Assembly (NCBI RefSeq): GCF_028389875.1
Contig: NC_084682.1
Coordinates: 754,001-818,000 of the forward strand
DNA from: Rhea pennata
Taxonomy: Eukaryota > Chordata > Aves > Rheiformes > Rheidae
DNA: 64,000 nt
Direction of reading: 5' to 3'
In this document: positions 1 to 12,962 of the stretch, piece after piece
Position numbering within the stretch: the stretch's first letter is position 1
How the letters are laid out: each line of letters begins with the position of its first letter
Translations under genes and position numbers: made by a program
The notes under the pieces: model-generated
What the model saw: the letters and a program-made list of their open reading frames with translations, nothing else
Database searches by the model: none
Told to the model about the DNA's origin: nothing

Positions 1-2553
1 TGTAAAATGTGATCAACACAATATATAATTGGAGGGGGAGCACTGTAAAATATGTGGAGGCAGGAAAATGAATGATCTCTGTCAACTATTTAAAAGCAAT
101 CCAGTAATGTGAACAATCAGAAGTGAATAAAAAAATCAATACACTTCTCAGTGCAGAAATAGAAAACACGTTGGATTTTACTCCTGCAAAATCCATGCAA
201 CAGACTAATTCTGCTTGTCAGTAAATGTGGCCACTTCAGAAACAGAGCCACATGTAGTAGAATACTCTTTAGATAAGTTCCTGTGCTTATTGATGGAACT
301 ATAACATCCCCACTGGTTTCAGTGGTATGTGATTGCACCTTTACGCTGTAATTACATAATTAGGTTTTATTTCTATTGTATTGAATTTATTTAATAAAAG
401 ATACACTAGAAAGGCATCAAGTAAAACAAGCAAAGGACATACCATGCCAAATTCAGCCCAACCTCTGCTTTTCTGCTTCATTTTCTAAGTGCAGGAAAGC
501 AAAGAAAAGTAATATTATTCCTGTTAGAGAAAACAGACAACCAGAGGAATGACTGGTGAGTCCCAGAATGGCCATTTCTATATTCTAAATTGCAGCCTGC
601 TTCAGACTTCAGTATGTGCTTCCTGAGTTGCTACCAAAGTTTCCTCCTTTAACCTCCTGCTGGAATTTTCCTGCTGTTATCTGGAGTTCTTCATGGAAAA
701 AGGTTGTTTGAAACTGCAGGGAAGGGGGGGGGGGTTATATTATCGGGGGGGAAGTCAAAGTGAAGATAGATGAGTGGACAGAGCATAATTTTGCAGCACA
801 ATTTATCATGCTGTCCAGCACTTTACTACACAGCTACACAATTTAACTCATAGACCTCAGTACTATGTGTGCACAGAAGACAGATCTATTATCTTTCGTT
901 TCCAAACTTTACTTTCCTATTGGACATATGAAATATAGCTAGAAACATCATGCAAATTAGAGATCATGGAACTAGCTCAAAGACGATGGGAACTGCCAGA
1001 CTTTTAGTCAGCCATTGAACCTTAGCCAACCTTTGTTTGTCATTATTGAAAATACACAATTATTCAATGATTTTTTCTCTCTGTAGCTTTCAGTAGCAGG
1101 TACAGATGGCACCACATTCAGTTCCTCTAGCACTCTAAACACCATAGATAGCTATGCTTGAAAACTGAAGTCAAGAGATCTGGACTTTTAACAATCCTGG
1201 CTGCAGTCTAGCTTGGACGCCCACCAGGAGAGTGCAAAATGTCAGGCCAAGTCCTTTAAAAAGGACAGGCAGTCTCCATTAACAATTCAGTCACTCTATT
1301 TCTCTTTTGATAATCCAGCACAAATTTACATGCACGAAGACCAGAGGCTGCTTGTCCCCTGTGGTAATCCTTGTCTAGTATGTTATCTATATTCTGACTT
1401 ATGCAACACTATTGCAGCTATGTGACCTCCTTGTCCATCCTGGGTATGCCTCTACTCTTGTTGACATGACAGAAGTTCTCACCTCAATATCCATTTTCAG
1501 AAGAAAAGTACAAACTCCACGGAACAAGGCCTTCCTAGAATTTTCCAGCACTCTGAGGCAGTGTTGCACTAGCAAAAGATCTGGCTGAGAACTCCCTTCC
1601 TTCCATAAGTTTGTTGCTTCTGTATAAACATCTTTTTTCTAGAATACCAAGTGTTTTTTGATGACATGATAGGTAGAGATCAGCTACTGATTCAAGATGT
1701 AGGGGACAGGTTCAGCACTAGCAGAGCACAACCACAGATTCCCCAGAATAGAAGCTTTTCTCTGATGAGGTTATTTAATTTATGCAGTGACAATGAGGAA
1801 GAGGGCTCACTGAAGGTACACACACACACGAATGAGGGCCAGAGGGTACTGAAGCCAGAGGGCACAGAGGAGCAAGACTACACCTGCCAAAGGGAATATC
1901 TGATCAATAGTCCCATTCCTTCCCAAGGAGCAGATGTCAGTGCTGCTGACAGATAAACCATTTCTCCCATCAGCTGCAACCTTTTCCTTTTTCTGTATCT
2001 CAGGTAGGGCCAAGGCTTCTTTAAGAGAACTGCAGGTAACTGTCACCTTGAGCAGCATGCAGACAGCCTAACTCATCTGCTGTACCAGCACCTCTCTGAT
2101 CATAGTACTGTCCTGTTCTCCAGAATCTGTTTTCATTAACAATGAGTCACTAGTTACCAGAGGGGCAGACAAAAAAATCTCCCAAAAGGCCCATTTTGTC
2201 TTGAAGTCGCACTACAAATTCGCACAGGGCACCTAGATCCAAGCAGGAAGCTCTCACTACATGCAAAGCATTGCTCATCATGCTTTTAAGTGGAAAACTA
2301 TGAAGCAGTGAGAATCCTCACCATAGAAAGTCCCTTTCCCTTTTGCTGAGCTGCTTATGGGATTAACCTCTAGATCAAACTCTTCAGAAAAATCAAAGTT
2401 CATAAAAATCTGTCACCAATCTTTTTCCAAACTGGGGGGGGGAAGCTTCATCCAACTTCAAAGAGTGCTTCTCTGTTAATGGTTAATTGGCAGCATTTTT
2501 TCTTACTGCAGTCAGTAAAGACAAATGCAAAGGGAGGAGGACTCTGGAAGGCT

Positions 2554-2584
<31 letters not shown>

Positions 2585-4328
2585 GGGGGAGGGAGGACAC
2601 AGCAGTTACACTCATGAGCCTAGAAGCAGCATTGTCAAGTTTGCCTACAGTAGTTTAAGATGATATTGCCTCCAGCAGTCCCTCTGTTAGGGACTAACCT
2701 CTCCAGCACACAGCCAGAAGGACCTCCTAAGCCTCCTGGTTTATGCCAAGGCTCCAGGTCTTCCCTGAGAGAAACTGGAGGAAGGCACACAGCCCTCACT
2801 GCAAAGGGCAGTAGCCTCTCTGCAGAAAGTGAGAGCACTTTTAACTCCTTCAGCAATACCCAAGAAAGCAACAACCAAGGCCCTGCAGTGTTCATATACA
2901 TAACCTAGCTTGGGTCTGTGTATCACTTTATGTTATCCAAAGTACTGTGCTTAGTACTGATCTCCAAATATTTTTGCTCCTAAATCTGAACATCTCAGAT
3001 CCTCATTTGGATGAGCCCAAAGCCAGGGCATTTGGAGAGACTGATTTACAGCCAGTGTGAATTCAGACTTAATTTTAGTCACATTTGTGTATATTTTAAA
3101 ATCTTTTTGAATGGAAATATAATCATGCTTTTGTTGCTTTTATTTTTAAAGAAGGCTTATTCTAGGCTCTTGTACTGGGGCAGTCCATTTCAGCAGCTGA
3201 ACTGAGACAGCTTCTCAATAGTGTCTTCAACCTCTGGTTACATGCAGAAATCCTACTACAAAATGGAATCAGGGTGCCCCAATGTAAAAAGACAACTCAG
3301 TCTAGGATCCTGTCCCTAAGGAATTTTTTTCAGGCTCAGTGAGTACTTACAGCTCCTGTTGATTACCCATGGGGTGATGGGTTTTTGGCCCTTTTTAGGT
3401 AAGAACCTAAAAACATCCAAACTGAACACTGAAAAATGGAAGCATCCATATTTCAAGGCTATATTGGATGTTCAGCTACAGACAATTTCTCCCAAGTATT
3501 ACTCAGTACTACAAATGGCTGGAAGGTCTTCTGCTAATTTAAACCAGCATGGTACTCATTGTAAAACTGAGTCTACTTACACTAGCTAGTCCATGATTTG
3601 AATATTTTAACAGTCACTATACAGTGAGGGAGATTACAGGCCTTGGAGTCAGTAATGCTCCTTTCCTACTCCAGGAATCTGTCTCCACTAGGTGTGCATC
3701 CATTTGCTTCAGCAACTGGTAGATGTGTCCTGAAATCCAAGTCATTATTATCAACCTCTATGTGCTGCAAATATGATACTGGTTCCCTGCTACCAATACA
3801 AAACTAGGAATAACAACAACATGAGCACTGCTCTAGTGATCTGCATGCAACTCACTCACGAGACTGAGGACCTGAGAGCAGTGGTCTGATTCTCAAAGAA
3901 CTCCAACAGTGTATCCAAGCTGAATGCTCTTTTACCATTTATTGTCTAAATCTCAAATATATAACATGGAAAGATTTCAAGCAAACTTAATTTATTCCTT
4001 CTAATTGGGTCAAAAATTCTTTGAAATTGTAGAATTTAATAAAGTTGTAAAGGAAACATTAATACTATCAAAAAGTGCCTTTTCTAGCTTGCTGCAAAGC
4101 ATGCTGTTGATGTTAAATTTTTCCTAATATGATGAGCACAGCAGTTCAATTTTGGAGAAGTTGCTCTTATTTTGTGAGAGTTTTGAGGTCTACTTGCAGT
4201 AGCTCCAAAGCTGCAAACAAAGATTTTCCCCTTTTTAGCCAAGCACATGAGCTCTAAGCTCCTGTAACTAAAATGATTTTTATTTCATTTTCAGGATCTA
4301 CATGCCAGTGTGCTGCAAGTATCTGAAG
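1..4328. other. AT-rich intergenic DNA, no gene recognised
   Basis: No exon with a plausible acceptor, open frame and donor was recognised on either strand. All open frames are short and have no protein-like composition. The stretch holds a few simple tracts: G-rich runs near 724-752, a CA run near 1820, and a T11/G26 tract listed separately. It is probably the 3' flank of the tapasin-like locus or intergenic DNA. Confidence 0.5.
2553..2596. repeat. T11-G26 homopolymer tract
   Basis: Eleven T are followed directly by about 26 G and a short GGGA tail. Runs of this kind are prone to assembly and sequencing error, and the + strand can form a G-quadruplex. No gene is associated. Confidence 0.8.
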
Positions 4329-4637
4329 GGAGAGTGTCAAGGGGCTAGGGCCAGACTCTTTTCAGTAGTGCCATGCAACAGAACAAGATACAACAGGCAC
4401 AAACTGAAACACAGGAAGTTCCACCTGAATACAAGGAGGAATTTTTTTCCTGCAGGAGTGATAGAGCACTGAAACAGGTTTGCCCAGAGAGAGGTTGGAG
4501 TCTCCTTCTCTGGAGACATTCAAAACCCACCTGGATGCAACCTTGTCTAACATGCTCTAGGTGACCTTGCTTGAGCAGGGGGCTTGGACTAGATGACCTC
4601 CAGAGGTCCCTCCCAACCTCTGTGATTCTGGTACAAA
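4329..4637 (+). mobile_element. CR1 LINE fragment, 3' end, sense on + strand
   Basis: The segment matches the well-known 3' end of chicken-repeat-1 non-LTR retrotransposons in order: the block around GGAAGTTCCACCTGAA, the GTTTGCCCAGAGAG block, the GGAGTCTCCTTCTCTGGAGA block, the TTGGACTAGATGACCTCC block and the closing CTGTGATTCTG typical of the CR1 terminus. Only about 310 bp is present, so this is a 5'-truncated copy with no coding capacity. CR1 is the dominant LINE of birds and other sauropsids and supports the host assignment. Confidence 0.93.
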
Positions 4638-7600
4638 GCACTGGCACAAGAGCCAGCGCAGAAAGTTGTTCAGTGACAAAGCAATACTGCCACTCTGTGG
4701 CTCCTGTGCCAACAACCACAGCCAGCCACCACCTGTAATTCAGTTTGGTTTTTATATTAAAATTGCTTGTTTTCAAATAAAGCACTTAATCCTCATCCCA
4801 AATACAGTACCAAAGAGGTGAGAAGTTCTCTACCACTGGGAGCTTTCCACTCAAGCTAGTCTTGCCCACCCCTCCCTCCAAAAACACTGCACTTGAATTC
4901 AGATTCAGCGTATCAGGGTACTGTGTTTAATGCAGGAATAAAAATCTCTGCCTGGTGTTCCAAGAAAGAATAGATTACTTTTCAGAACAATTGCTCTGGG
5001 CCTTTAAAAAAATCTATTGCCCTTCACCCAAGGCAACATTCATACCTACAGTGGGGATCCAAATGGATGGTCTCCACTGACAGTGGTAACAGATTTGCTC
5101 TCTCTGCTTTTGCTCAGTAGATGCCTCTTTTCAAGGCAGACTGCCTGAACTGTAGTTTAGAGGCCCAAAATCTGTGCATACATCCTTCACATCATCTACA
5201 ATGAAACATGTACTTTTGTTTTCGGGTATTTCAGTTTGAGTTTGGTGGGGGAGGAGGTTGGAGATTACATTCAAGTAACATAAAATGAAAACTTGCTGGC
5301 ATTGAAAAAATACAAAGTCAGACAACCCTTGCTATTTGCCAAAAGTTTCAATGGGCACCCTAGAGGTTATAGGGAATTATTGACTCCTGAGCATTAAGAC
5401 ATTTTTGATAACAGGGGTCAAGTCATGAAAGTGCTTTTGCAGATGCTACACATTATCACCCACTGCAGGGAGGAGAGCAGGAATTACTCCTTCACTTTTC
5501 CCTCCTGCAAGAGAACAGACAAGCAATGCACATCAAAAGCATAGTCATCTCTGGTGACAACAGAGAAATAACAGGAGTTTCCCTAGAAAACATTGATTTT
5601 GGTCATAAATAGTGCAACAAATGAAGTAGCTACAGAAAAATCTTTTCAGTTATTCATTTGGAAAAAATAGTCCAAAGTGGTGTTTCTAAACCAGCAGGCA
5701 ATAATAGGATCTTTGCTGGAAACTTCAGATTAAAAAAAAAAAAAAAATCCCTGAGGGCTGGCAGTGCCATAGAGTCTACACCTGATTCAGTCCAAAAAAA
5801 TAAACAAACAAACCACTTGTCTCTGGCAGAAAGTACTATAACACATCTACACACACGCAATTTCCAAACCTATTTCATTCTTTGATGTCACCTCTCCACC
5901 CATCCCTATTTTAATGCCATTCTGAATCAGCAGAGACAGCAAAAATGGCAACATCATTTCTAGGAATACAGCCAAATTCATTAAATTAATAAAGTAATGT
6001 AAATGGTATAATGACCGCTCTTTCTGCATATGGCACCAAATTCTGTAACAGTTCATCAATACCTATAAAACTACTCTGCTTAGTACATATAAAGATGCAC
6101 TGTTATAATAAGGAAAACCTCAGCCCAATTGAAACTAAAAAATTCTACAGCCAAGCAACACTGCCAATGCATACTTGTTGCCCAACAATGTAACAGCAAG
6201 GAAGCTATTATTTATCTTTCCTTTGCATTGCTTAAGCTATTAATCATATCATTTCTGATTTTATAGGAGCATTCTGCAGAAGGAACCCTGTCTGCTACCT
6301 AGAAAATACAACACATCTGAAGAACTACTGAAATAAGACAATTGATGCATGGCAAGAGACATCAAATTACCACTGTAAATTTGGTTATGCAAATACATCA
6401 GAAAGCACTAATGAACTGTAGTCACTTTTGCATGTCTTGTTATCTTGAACTTTTGGAACTATGACAATTTACATGAGATGCTAATTCATCTACGGAGCTC
6501 GGATATTAAGATGTTTGCTGATAGTTTCCATTAGTCTTTGTGTTCTGTTCTGAAGCTCTGTGGATACAGAGCATTTCATTCAACTGCTCAAATATGCTAT
6601 CTGAATGTTATCTGTGTACACAGTTGTATAATTTGCCTTCCAGACAAAAGCATTTAACCCATGAGTTGGGTTAACCTGTCCCCACTAACCTATATTCTGA
6701 CAAGACTGGACCCAAAGTATGCAGTCTACATCTTAAAATGTTTCTCTGAAGTCAATGCAAGACAACTTGTAGAATAATTCCCTGCAAGAGGCAGAATAGA
6801 ACCCTTTGTAACTGAGAAAGGGGTAATGCTCATTTTTTAAGAGTGGGAATTAACCCTCCAAGGCATTATTCAAATACAAGAGTTTTATCAAGTTTTTTTT
6901 AAAAAAAAAAAAAAAAAGCAAAGGAATATGCTTTCATTTCTGTATTACCAGTGCCACCTTCTGCCCAGAGGAGGAATCCTTTGAGTTTCAAAACCTCCAA
7001 GGATTAAATTTGGAAACTGATGAATTTTGGGTTTTCTTCCACACTCTTTGGAATACTGCTGAAATTAAATATTGGAAGACTTATCTTTTCAGTAGCTCAA
7101 TAGCTTACTGAGTTTTGTGTTTGAAAGACCTACATATGCCAAAAACTTCCAATTTTAAAGGAAGTACACCAGTGTCACTGTGCTTTCCACAAATTCATAC
7201 ACCTTCTGAGATGTTTCATAGGTGAGAAACAAGCATCCGTTATTATCAAAAAAACCTAATGGAAATATAACAAGAGGTTTTGACATTTATAGCCAGTTAA
7301 ACAAATCCACAGGACCATAACTTGAACAGGGATAGTTATTTTTCTTCTTTGTGTCACCCCAAGTCTTTTCCCAGAGAATGTTCTAAGTGATTTTGAGTTC
7401 CATTAAACTGCATAGCAACGTATTGTAGAAATTCATATCTATAGTACCCAGCATCTCATTTTGAAACACACCTCATTCTTAAAATACTTTATCTAATAAT
7501 ATATACAAATGACTGCTATAAAGATCAGCCATAACTAGTTTTTTCATATTATATCAAAACTTTGCAGACATGAAATGAATACTTAACTGGATTTTCCTGA

Positions 7601-9904
7601 CCCTAGTTCCAAATTTAAATAGTAAGGTCAAGCATCCTTTCCATTAGCAGCAACCTTTATTACTTAAGCCACACAAATTAGAGTTGCAGCTGAACCAGTG
7701 ACCTAGAAGAGATGCTTTGATTTCATTGTTCATTCTACCTTCCAACAGTGGCTGGAAAATTGCTTGATAAATCGCATTTAGGAGGTGTTTTAATGACAAA
7801 CTCAACATGATAATCTAGTACACAGACTTTCATTAAAAAGACAGACAAGGCCTTATCAGCTTCCCTAATAGATATACTGCACACTTCTGCCAAAGCTAGT
7901 AAGATAATGTGAAACAGCTTTAAAATATCTAACATTTAATTGTCATTAGAGTGAAATTCATTCACACACCAACAATGACAAAGTTGAGAGCACCATAAAC
8001 AAAGCACATGCTACAAATCACATCAAACATGCTGAATGCTCAGATCAGACTAATGGAGACATCTGTCTTCATTTTGGGAAGCAATTACAGCATGAACTGA
8101 GATGGTACCGAAGCAGTTTACATGCCAGTGTGGGAGTGTGTCAATCAGTGGAACTGGACCATTCAAGCTTACTTTGAAAGACCTGAGGAGAGTGGGATTC
8201 CCAAGCAATCCAATTTTAACTCAGACTAAAAAATTTAAAATTTCTCAGCAAAACTGAATTTTATGAGTTCTGCTGAAGATGTATGAGAAGTTCTGATGCT
8301 CTGAGTAGAAGATGCAAGAGGCAGCAAAGCCTTTATCTGTGCTAAAGCAAAGCATGTCTGCCTTCCTTGATTCTAGGACTCTACCTGAGACCTAAGGTCT
8401 CAGAGAGACAGACTGTATTGCTTCCCTGGGAATGTACAAAATGGGGAAGATTCTGATGGAGAAGACATTCATTGATGCTTATGCTGAATGCATGACACTT
8501 GAAACAGGCTTGTATTTATTCTTCTTCCTCTGCAGACAATCAGGAAGTTAGCATTTTAGAAAACTAAGGGGAGATGAGCAACTTAATGCTTTGTATGTTA
8601 TTATCCAGTAACAAGACGACAGTCCCAGAAGCTGACACAGGATAAGCTACATGGTCAGCTTTGGGCCTGCCACAGAAGGATCACCTTTCTTCCCCCAAGA
8701 TCCCAGCACAGCAAAGCAGTACCCCACCGCAAAGAGAAACTCAGGTGCAGAGATCACACAGCTTGCACAACTGTCCAAACAGGCATCTACAGAAGTCATG
8801 CAGCGCCTTTCTGCATTTTACCTAAACATGAAACTGTAGAGGTGCACACATGCACTGAAAGTCAATAGCATGTTGTTACATCACTATTGCATTCAGTTGA
8901 AATCATGTGGCTTTACCATTCTGCATTCAGCCTACATACTCTACAAGAGCAGGGTGCATCTGGAAGCCAGAGCTATTTCAGTCTGGTTGGCAGTTTGCTT
9001 AAGAGCAACATGACAAACCAGGCTCTCCAATTCTTCTGGCAAACTCTAAATTGAATTAATTTAAACCCAATCTCCACTTTTCTGTAGCCTTACAAAGAGA
9101 AGTGGTCTAGGAATGTCTTTTATGGATGTGTTTGTACTTCACAAGTTTGCTTCACTGAGAAAATGAACACCTGGGGAAACCCTGTATGCCAGGAGGAAAC
9201 TCGTTTTTCTTTCAGCTCTACTGGCAGGAAATGTTAAGTGTCTTCATCCACACTGAACACTTGCAGCCTGCTGCTAATCCTAACCTCACAGAGCAGGACC
9301 GTGACAGTACGCACCACCAGGCAAACGCCATGCAAAGCCTCCTGCACTTGGAGGGATGTGTCTTTTACAGGAGGGAAGGCATGCCTCAGGAGCCTGCAGG
9401 TGAGGAGGGAACACCCCGCACAGGGATTGCTTGCACCTCCAGATCTGCAGGTACAGCAAGATCAACAGAGTAACACAGCTCGTCCTTGCGCATAACCCAC
9501 CTGCTCACAACTCGCTACTTCCCACTGCTCCTGCAGCAGACACGGAGGGGAAGGAAAGGTGAGAGACTGCGAACAGGGCCCTAAGACACGAGGCACCCCG
9601 CAAACCCTGGGAGAAGCGGAAAACTTCCCTAGGCAAGAGCACCACACACCACATAAGTGGTTTAAATGTCCTTTCCCAAACCTTTTCCAACAGAAAGGCG
9701 AAGCATCAGAAGGACAAGGCGCACTGCAACAACACCAGGTCGGATCACCTGGTGAGGACAGGGAGGACCTTCCTTCCCCTGTCCAGACGCCCTGGACACA
9801 GCATCGCCTCACTCTGCTCCAGCCCAAGAGCAACGGGAACCGCCACGCTCAGGCAAGGAGGAACTGGAAGGTAACGGGGCAGCTGGTAAATAGGCAACAG
9901 GGGT
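4638..9904. other. AT-rich intergenic DNA, no gene recognised
   Basis: No conserved coding segment was recognised. Poly-A and poly-T tracts occur near 5732 and 6892-6916. From about 9.5 kb the composition turns GC-rich towards the minisatellite. The open frames here are short and uninformative. Confidence 0.5.
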
Positions 9905-10370
9905 GCGAGCCCCCCATGGCCACAGGCACCCAGCCTACCCCCCGCCTCAGCCACCCACAGCCCCCCCCCCAAATGGCCACAGGCACCCGGCCTACCTCCC
10001 CGCCTCAGCCACCCACAGCCCCTTCCCCTCCCCACAGCCCCCCATGGCCACAGGCACCCAGCCTACCCCCCGCCTCAGCCACCCACAGCCCCTTCCCCTC
10101 CCCACAGCCCCCCATGGCCACAGGCACCCAGCCTACCCCCCGCCTCAGCCACCCACAGCCCCCCCCCCCCCAAATGGCCACAGGCACCCGGCCTACCTCC
10201 CCCCGCCTCAGCCACCCACAGCCCCTTCCCCTCCCCACAGCCCCCCATGGCCACAGGCACCCAGCCTACCCCCCCGCCTCAGCCACCCACAGCCCCTTCC
10301 CCTCCCCAAATGGCCACAGGCACCGGGCCTACCCCCCCCCCGCCTCAGCCACCCACAGCCCCCAGCCAGG
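9905..10370. repeat. Minisatellite with 60-72 bp units
   Basis: About seven copies of a unit contain ATGGCCACAGGCACCC, then CTACC, GCCTCAGCCACCCACAG and a C-rich tail. Two subtypes alternate: one begins CCCATGGCC and reads CACCCAGCC, the other begins CAAATGGCC and reads CACCCGGCC. This suggests that a two-unit block was amplified. Long open frames across it arise only because the repeat lacks stops. Confidence 0.9.
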
Positions 10371-11503
10371 CCCTTCCCCCCCCCCCCACGGCCCCTTCCC
10401 CCCCCCCCCCACGGCCCCTTCCCGCCCTTCCCCCCCCCCACACGGCCCCTTCCCGCCCCCCCTCCCCCCCCACACGGCCCCTTCCCGCCCCCCCTCCCCC
10501 CCCCCACGGCCCCTTCCCGCCCCCCCTCCCCCCCCCCACGGCCCCTTCCCGCCCCCCCTCCCCCCCACACGGCCCCTTCCCGCCCTTCCCCCCCTCCCCC
10601 CCCCACACGGCCCCTTCCCGCCCTTCCCCCCCTCCCCCCCCCACACGGCCCCTTCCCGCCCTTCCCCCCTCCCCCCCCACACGGCCCCTTCCCCCCCTCC
10701 CCCCCCCCACACGGCCCCTTCCCGCCCTTCCCCCCCCCACACGGCCCCTTCCCGCCCTTCCCCCCCTCCCCCCCCCCCACACGGCCCCTTCCCACCCTTC
10801 CCCCCCTCCCCCCCCCCCACACGGCCCCTTCCCGCCCTTCCCCCCTCCCCCCCCACACGGCCCCTTCCCCCCCTCCCCCCCCCCACACGGCCCCTTCCCG
10901 CCCTTCCCCCCCTCCCCCCCCCCCACACGGCCCCTTCCCGCCCTTCCCCCCCTCCCCCCCCCCCACACGGCCCCTTCCCGCCCTTCCCCCCCTCCCCCCC
11001 CCCCACACGGCCCCTTCCCGCCCTTCCCCCCCTCCCCCCCCCACACGGCCCCTTCCCGCCCTTCCCCCTCCCCCCCCACACGGCCCCTTCCCCCCCTCCC
11101 CCCCCCCACACGGCCCCTTCCCGCCCTTCCCCCCCTCCCCCCCCCCCACACGGCCCCTTCCCGCCCTTCCCCCCCTCCCCCCCCCCCACACGGCCCCTTC
11201 CCACCCTTCCCCCCCTCCCCCCCCCCCCACACGGCCCCTTCCCGCCCTTCCCCCCCTCCCCCCCCCACACGGCCCCTTCCCGCCCTTCCCCCCTCCCCCC
11301 CCCACACGGCCCCTTCCCCCCCTCCCCCCCCCCCACACGGCCCCTTCCCGCCCTTCCCCCCCTCCCCCCCCCCCACACGGCCCCTTCCCGCCCTTCCCCC
11401 CCTCCCCCCCCCCACACGGCCCCTTCCCGCCCTTCCCCCCCTCCCCCCCCCCCACGGCCCCTTCCCGCCCTTCCCCCCCTCCCCCCCCCACGGCCCCTTC
11501 ATT
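10371..11503. repeat. Very C-rich minisatellite, about 28-40 bp units
   Basis: Roughly thirty units are built on CACACGGCCCCTTCCCGCCC followed by TTCCCCCC and C-tracts of variable length. The + strand is almost pure C with T and the complement is G-rich, so G-quadruplex and i-motif structures are likely. The array abuts the 60-72 bp array and ends sharply at about 11.50 kb in ordinary AT-rich sequence. Open frames of several hundred codons on both strands are proline or glycine artefacts. Confidence 0.92.
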
Positions 11504-12779
11504 ACACAAAAGGGATTCAAGGAATTGACAATACATTTTCAGCAGGTGAGAAGTCATTTGAAACTAGAGTACTTTTTTGCTGTTCATTACTGAGGAGAAA
11601 AGGTGACTTCTGCACTAGAAGCGTTGCCGTGTTTCAGAGCCCTTCACATCACTCATCCAGGTGACGGAAGGCACAGCTCCCCGCTCAGCGGGGTGCCTGA
11701 CTGCCCGAGTCCAACTCCATCACTCGGCACAAGCGTCATTTTAAGAGCAAGTAACATTTTTAAATTTGCGTGCATGGCCATTGCCTTTCAGGAACTGCAA
11801 GAAGCCCAAATGGAATTGACACATCAGGTTTGAGCTTCAGGAAAAGCAGGCAGCTTTCCTGCATGTGCAAGGCAAACAAAATCATCCCCCTGTCGAAAGG
11901 GATCACGACTATTAGGCTGAATACTAGGCTCCTGCTGAGAGAAGCTGAATCAAGACACTCAAAGATCTCGCTCAGAAAATCATCCTCAGGATAATATTCT
12001 CTCATTTTTTGTAGAAGGTGAGAGATTTGCATCAGTCAAGCAAGTAACTTTAGCTCACAATTGTTGTGAGAAATCACAGACACCTTGAGCAAACAATAGC
12101 CAATATCCAGCAAAAGAGGGACAAATCTCACACTTGGCATTCTCAGGCTGTTCACCACTGATAGCACTCAAAGCTCTGGGGAATAGCAAAGGTCCCTCTC
12201 CAGTCCCTTTTGCCCTGAGGTGGAATGGTATCAGTTTCAGTGCCTAAACCGAGGTGGTGTTAGTTGCATCCTGGTTAACTGCAAGATTCAGAGGAGATAT
12301 TTGCCTTTTGGAATATTTTTACCCTTATGTTTCCTGTATTTTGGGAACTAAAGGCATAGAATATTGAGCATCTCAAAACTCAGCACCCGGCCAGATTTCA
12401 GATTCCTCTAAAGATTTGTCCTCGCACTTGAACATTGCCCTGTGATACAGGGCAAGTCACATCTTCCAGATTTGCCTCCCCCCCCACTAGACACTGAATG
12501 AGAGTCAGGCACCACCTCCTTTCAACCTAAGTCCTCAGACCCTGCGTCATTCACTCAGCTGGTTACTGCACCTTACTTGAGTCAAACAGAACGGCACATC
12601 TTAACTCAGAGGAACTTGCTCCCTTTTGGGGGAACTCCTAGAGTAAGAGACAGGCTATACTAAGTACAGAGCAGGACTGCATAGAAATGCATGAATCTTC
12701 ATGCATAAGCAGCAGATTGCTTATAATCCCAGTTAATCTTAATGTACAGCAAAATAAATCTGTGTGTACTTTTTCATAG
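11504..12779. other. Unique sequence upstream of the tapasin-like exons; nothing recognised
   Basis: In the tapasin family, a signal-peptide exon and a first-domain exon should lie upstream of the exon at 12.78 kb. I could not recognise either here. They may be diverged, lost, or further upstream beyond the minisatellite. Confidence 0.4.
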
Positions 12780-12962
12780 ATTCCTCAGTGGATATTCTTC
12801 AGCATGCAAATGAGGATATCAATGCACTCAACTGTAGGATCAGCACATATTTTACAGCTAACACTCAGATCATGGGGTCTGGGATAGAAATCAGAGCCAG
12901 CAGTTTTAACTCTTGGTTTACCTGCACCATAAAACACCCAGCTGAAAAATATGCAATTACAG
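12780..12962 (+). pseudogene. Tapasin-like exon, N-terminal domain segment
   Basis: After an acceptor TTTTTCATAG the frame reads SSVDILQHANEDI..., then NALNCRISTYF, a TANTQIMGSG stretch and NSWFTCTIKHP. These line up with the TAPBPR segment having a SVDLVQ start, a CEISRYF motif and an ANMQVSGGG stretch (recalled from the human protein). Ending at ACAG gives phase 1, which joins the next exon as ...AITA|VFLV, as in the family. The bases after ACAG are CC rather than GT, so a usable donor is missing. Confidence 0.6.

Noticed and set aside
9559-11664. Open frames of 450-700 codons on both strands, Pro/His- or Gly/Arg-rich
   Set aside because: They span tandem repeats whose units lack stops in all frames; peptide composition is purely repeat-derived and there are no splice or start signals.
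11760-12032. - strand frame containing REYYPEDDFLSEIFECLD
   Set aside because: The peptide looks protein-like, but I saw no convincing acceptor and donor pair and could not assign a family; left as chance or unassigned.
12241-12360. Possible first-domain exon of the tapasin-like gene (frame with TEVVLVASWL)
   Set aside because: Only a faint resemblance to the family's VDVVLDC segment, without the Cys and without clear splice sites.
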